Assembly: GCA_963733915.1 (NCBI GenBank)
Contig: CAVTEP010000011.1
Coordinates: 868,001-932,000, forward strand
DNA length: 64,000 nt
Source: Sulfomarinibacter sp963733915
GTDB lineage: Bacteria; Acidobacteriota; Thermoanaerobaculia; Thermoanaerobaculales; Sulfomarinibacteraceae
Direction: 5' to 3'
In this document: in pieces, positions 60,821-64,000 of the stretch
Numbering within the stretch: the stretch's first letter is position 1
Layout: every line of letters begins with the position of its first letter
Program-made: the position numbers and the translations under genes
The notes under the pieces: generated by a model
Database searches by the model: none
Told to the model about the DNA's origin: nothing
What the model saw: only the letters and a program-made list of their open reading frames with translations

Positions 60821-61287
60821 TGGGCGGTGGTACTCCGATCCGGACCCGCGACGAGGGTTTCACGCTGGTCGAGATCCTGATCATGATGGTGATTCTGATG
60901 TTTGTTGCGCTCGGCATCGCCGGACTCTTCTCGCACTCGATGGTCGTCAACGCCTCGGGCCACGACTACGCGGTGCTCGCCTCCGAGGCGCGGTTTGCCC
61001 TCGAGGCCCTGCAGGCGCGGCCCTTTACGGACGCCGCCCTGACCGCCACCGCCGGCACCCCGGCCACCTGGACGCCGGTCAACCGGGACTTCGTGATCAC
61101 CTATACCGTCGACGATTTCTTCGTCCAGAACTGGGAAGAGGCCGACGATGGTTCGGCGGGCTGGAACGCGCCGACCGGCCCCCAGGTGGCGAACTTGAAA
61201 CGGATCACCATGACGGTGGAGTCGACCAACCAGGTGCTGCTCGGCCGGCGGGTGCTGACCGTGACCAGCCTCAAGATTCCGGGATAG
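60820..61287 (+). CDS. Type IV pilus minor pilin, PilV-like
   Basis: This is a 155-residue prepilin with a 13-residue leader ending in DEG before FTLVEILIMMVILMFVALGIAG (Glu at +5). The globular part is short, with TMTVESTNQVLLGRRVLTVTSLK at the end, like PilV/GspI proteins. Its ATG overlaps the stop of the previous gene by one base (TGATG), so the two are coupled. The longer frame upstream is a shadow. Confidence 0.8.
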   Translation: MGGGTPIRTRDEGFTLVEILIMMVILMFVALGIAGLFSHSMVVNASGHDYAVLASEARFALEALQARPFTDAALTATAGTPATWTPVNRDFVITYTVDDFFVQNWEEADDGSAGWNAPTGPQVANLKRITMTVESTNQVLLGRRVLTVTSLKIPG

Positions 61288-61293
61288 ACGGCC

Positions 61294-62358
61294 ATGCATA
61301 AGAACTCCAGCGGTTTCACCCTGATCGAGATGCTGGTGGTGGTGGCCCTCCTCTCCATCATCATGATCGGCCTCCTCAACCTGCTCGACACCTCGTCGAA
61401 GATCTCGGTGGTCCAGTCCGAGCTCGCCGACACCCAGGAGAACGTGCGCTTCGCCGCCTACCACATCATGCGCACGGCGCGCATGATGGGATCGTCGGCG
61501 ATGCCGATCGCCGCCGACAAGGCCGGCACCGACCAGTGGTTTGCCGGTGAGCTCGTCTCCAACGTCTCCGGCGGCACCGCCTCGACGCCGTTTGGCGACC
61601 TCGACGCCGTCGAGGGTTCGGACGTGCTCACCCTGCGCGGTTTCTTCGAGATCAAGCCCTTCTTCACCGACCGCACCGATCTCGGGGTGTCGACCGTGGC
61701 GGTGCGCGAGTCCGACGCCGGCGAGGTGATCAACGACAACTTCGACCTCATCGATCCGAATTCCCTGACCGGACGCGGCCTCTTTTTCATGGGCAAGATG
61801 GACCAGAACGAGTACGCGGTCGCCCAGATCGCAGCCGGATCGGCCATCACCGGCACCGCGCCGGACCGCCTGCTGACCATCAACTACACCGCCGGCACCG
61901 CCCAGTGGAGCAATCTCAATCCCGCGACCGTGTCCTTCCCGCTGTCCTTCTCCGTCTACCGGGTTGGAGTCCTGGAGTCCTACACCTACTTCGTCTCTCC
62001 GGACTTCACCCTGCAGCGGACGCGGGCCGACGCGACCGCGGGCGGTCCCACTCCGGGCGCTTCCACGGAGCCGGTGGCGATCAACATCGGCAGCCTCCAG
62101 ATCGCGCTCGGCGTGGATGCCAACGACGACGGCCAGGTCGATGCGTGGCAGGTGGCGCCGACCGCCAGCACCGTTGCCGGCACCGATGCCATCGCCATGC
62201 GGATCACCGTCCTCGGACGCACGCCGCGCGAGGTGGCCGACTGGACCGAGCCGGCGACCATGTTCCAGGTCGAGGACATGGACATTGACGACGTCAACCG
62301 TTTTGCGAAATGGCGGCGGATCGAGGTCGCGGCCGCGCTGCGCAACTACCTGTTCTGA
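61294..62358 (+). CDS. Type IV pilus minor pilin, PilW-like
   Basis: This is a 354-residue prepilin with a very short leader (MHKNSSG) before FTLIEMLVVVALLSIIMIGLL (Glu at +5). The large globular domain (residues 30-354) matches PilW in size. The segment ALGVDANDDGQVDAWQV looks like a calcium-binding loop (D-x-N-D-D-G-Q-x-D). It lies 6 nt after the PilV-like gene. Confidence 0.8.
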   Translation: MHKNSSGFTLIEMLVVVALLSIIMIGLLNLLDTSSKISVVQSELADTQENVRFAAYHIMRTARMMGSSAMPIAADKAGTDQWFAGELVSNVSGGTASTPFGDLDAVEGSDVLTLRGFFEIKPFFTDRTDLGVSTVAVRESDAGEVINDNFDLIDPNSLTGRGLFFMGKMDQNEYAVAQIAAGSAITGTAPDRLLTINYTAGTAQWSNLNPATVSFPLSFSVYRVGVLESYTYFVSPDFTLQRTRADATAGGPTPGASTEPVAINIGSLQIALGVDANDDGQVDAWQVAPTASTVAGTDAIAMRITVLGRTPREVADWTEPATMFQVEDMDIDDVNRFAKWRRIEVAAALRNYLF

Positions 62359-62365
62359 TGGAGAC

Positions 62366-62896
62366 ATGATGAACAACCCCACCATCGTCGAAAGCTGCAG
62401 CGACCGCGCGGGTGAACGCGGCGCGGCGCTGATCATGGCCCTGATGGTCGCCCTGGTGCTGGTCTTCCTCGGCATGGGCCTGTTGCTGCAGACCTCGCTC
62501 GGGCTCCAGGCCGCGGGCACCGACCGCTGGGTGACCAAGGCCCTCTACGCGGCCGACGCCGGCGCCATGCTGCAGATCGAGATGATCCAGCGCGGCGTCA
62601 TCGGGACCCCGGGGACCTTCATTCTCGAGGACGACACCACCCTCCCCGGTCTGCTCAAGGGCCAGTTCAGCGTTTCGATTTCCGATTTCTGCGAGGCCCA
62701 GCCGGCAACGCCGGTGATCGCCAACGGCGTGCCTTCCTCGTTTCCGGAGTTCCAGACCCGTCACTTCCATCTGCGAAGCAATGCCGAGCGGACCATCGGT
62801 GGCCTCGCCGGCATCACCCGCGCGGCCGTCGAAGCGGACGTCTCCTCCTTTCCGTTCATGGAGGAGACCTTTGTTCCCGTGACCCTGTGCTACTGA
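62366..62896 (+). CDS. PilX-like pilus assembly protein
   Basis: This is a 176-residue protein. An RGAALIMALMVALVLVFLGM segment follows an ERG cleavage-like site. The Glu at +5 is absent, as is common for PilX/GspK-like minor pilins. The rest is a short domain with a conserved-looking end. Start ATG 62366 (or 62369). It lies 7 nt after the PilW-like gene and 22 nt before the PilY1-like gene, the usual PilX-PilY1 order. Confidence 0.75.
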   Translation: MMNNPTIVESCSDRAGERGAALIMALMVALVLVFLGMGLLLQTSLGLQAAGTDRWVTKALYAADAGAMLQIEMIQRGVIGTPGTFILEDDTTLPGLLKGQFSVSISDFCEAQPATPVIANGVPSSFPEFQTRHFHLRSNAERTIGGLAGITRAAVEADVSSFPFMEETFVPVTLCY

Positions 62897-62918
62897 CGCG
62901 ACATCCTAGGGGGCTGTC

Positions 62919-64000
62919 ATGAGATTGAACAAGAAAATCACAACCTGGCTGGTGCTGGCGGCGGCCGCGCTGATGGCCGGCTTGGCGACGGCCGACGACC
63001 GCGACTTTCTGCGCAAGTTGTCGGCGCCCCCGAACCTGATCTTCATCCTCGACACCTCGAGGTCGATGGTCGGGAGCCCGGAGGAGCCCGGCCAACAGAT
63101 GAACTCGCTCGTGGACTACGGGATGGTGCCGGGCGGCGGCGACGACCCCTACTCGCGCATGGGCATCGCCAAGCGCGTGCTCCGGGAGTTTCTCGCCGAC
63201 GTCCAGGACGCCAACTACGTGCTCGCGGGCTACGCCCAGGCGCCGCCGGCCGACGGCTCGAACCCGATTCCGATCAAGCACTGGGTCTACGAGGGGATCG
63301 GGTTCTGGGACGCTTCGCTGGCGACCCCGGCCTACCGCGCCGACCACTTCCACCTCATGGAGCAGGGTTACTCCTATCGATTCGGCCGGGCCGAGACCTA
63401 CACGGGCCTCACTCTCGACAACCCGGCGGACATCTACCAGGGGACGATGATCGGTTATTCGCCGTACTTCGACCCCGACACCTCGGCGGTCGCCGACCGC
63501 TTTGGTCCGGTTCGCGCCTATGACGCCGATCCGCTGCTGCCCTACGATCTGATGCCCATCTACTTCGGCTCCTGCCTCTTCGACGACAAGGCCGACTCCG
63601 ACCCCACAAACGACGAGACCCTCTGCGCGGACGGGATCTTCCCCTTCTACGACACCGGCAACCGCGACGGTGGCGACAACATGATCACCGACGCGTGGTA
63701 CTACGGCGAGCCCGCCACCAATCGCTTCGCGCGCTGCGTGCCCTGGAAGACGCCGAGCTTCCTCGACCCCGACGACGGCTGCCTCGTCTTCTGGGAGGAC
63801 AACACCGGCACCGTTCCCGGCCACGAGGGCTACCGGGTCGAGTTCAAGCGCCGGGTGCGACTCGAGGTCCCCGACGCCAACCCGGTCGACGGAGAGGCCA
63901 ACCACCTGCTCGGAATCATCGACCCCGACGGCATCCCGATGAGCGGCGACGAGACGCCGGTGGGCAACCTGCTGGTCGCAGATCTCGGGAACGAGGACTA
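62919..64000 (+). CDS. PilY1-like pilus tip adhesin, N-terminal part
   Basis: The frame runs open to the window end (360 residues seen). A signal peptide (MRLNKKITTWLVLAAAALMAGLATA) is followed by a von Willebrand A-like domain with MIDAS motif DTSRS in LIFILDTSRSMVGSP. After it come Asp- and Tyr-rich stretches and several Cys (CLFDDK, CADGIF, CVPWK, CLVFWE), probably disulfides in the periplasm. PilY1 proteins sit at the pilus tip and regulate retraction and adhesion. The C-terminal PilY1 propeller is outside the window, so the call rests on the N-terminus and the neighbours. Confidence 0.75.
   Translation, partial: MRLNKKITTWLVLAAAALMAGLATADDRDFLRKLSAPPNLIFILDTSRSMVGSPEEPGQQMNSLVDYGMVPGGGDDPYSRMGIAKRVLREFLADVQDANYVLAGYAQAPPADGSNPIPIKHWVYEGIGFWDASLATPAYRADHFHLMEQGYSYRFGRAETYTGLTLDNPADIYQGTMIGYSPYFDPDTSAVADRFGPVRAYDADPLLPYDLMPIYFGSCLFDDKADSDPTNDETLCADGIFPFYDTGNRDGGDNMITDAWYYGEPATNRFARCVPWKTPSFLDPDDGCLVFWEDNTGTVPGHEGYRVEFKRRVRLEVPDANPVDGEANHLLGIIDPDGIPMSGDETPVGNLLVADLGNED

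Overview
The window looks like a GC-rich, Gram-negative chromosome. It has an outer-membrane beta-barrel, LPS heptose genes (rfaE1, rfaE2, waaC), a type IV pilus operon, and a nearly complete set of transcription and translation genes. This mix would fit an Acidobacteriota-like lineage, but that placement is an impression that no marker-gene comparison supports here. There are no phage genes, transposases, CRISPR arrays or rRNA genes.

Layout. 1-2.6 kb: the end of an outer-membrane protein gene, tRNA-Ala(GGC), a selenocysteine tRNA, a DUF4388 protein, an FmdB-like zinc ribbon and a DUF192 lipoprotein. 2.6-9.7 kb (minus strand): pilB-pilT-pilC-pilS-pilR. 9.8-12.5 kb (minus): LPS inner-core heptose genes. 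13.5-19.5 kb (plus): rplM-rpsI-rpsB-tsf-pyrH-frr, then ispD-ispF-rlmB-like. 19.7-33.1 kb: four tRNAs, tuf, tRNA-Trp, secE-nusG-rplKAJL-rpoBC. 33.3-52.5 kb: one continuous str-S10-spc-alpha cluster from rpsL to rplQ, with a second tuf copy and without adk. 52.6-54.0 kb (minus): an MBL/beta-CASP RNase-like enzyme. 54.1-59.8 kb: two small envelope or stress proteins, a large histidine kinase and an Agl23-like membrane glycosyltransferase fused to a beta-propeller. 60.2-64 kb: minor pilins and the start of a PilY1-like tip adhesin.

Three things stand out. First, most gene junctions outside the tight operons carry short tandem repeats of 6-8 bp units. They are usually arranged as two opposed arms around a C-rich/G-rich spacer. 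The unit changes from locus to locus, but the layout, spacer composition and one edge motif recur, and the arrays begin at or within about 10 nt of stop codons. They even supply stop codons and terminal residues of genes (DUF192, MBL, IspD). They look like a family of intergenic palindromic elements with variable arms. Second, core machinery proteins are decorated. RpoB has an insertion of about 60 residues with eight cysteines (a double zinc-ribbon pattern). L30 carries a histone-H1-like Lys/Ala/Pro tail of about 160 residues. S2, S5 and L17 have acidic tails. Third, fusA as given here is broken by a one-base frameshift near its middle-to-end junction; an assembly error is the simplest explanation.

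Regulation visible in the sequence: strong sigma-70-type promoters precede rplM, the tRNA-tuf cluster and rpsL. There are intrinsic terminators between rpsB and tsf and after rpoC. Many genes are coupled by ATGA, GTGA or TGATG overlaps.
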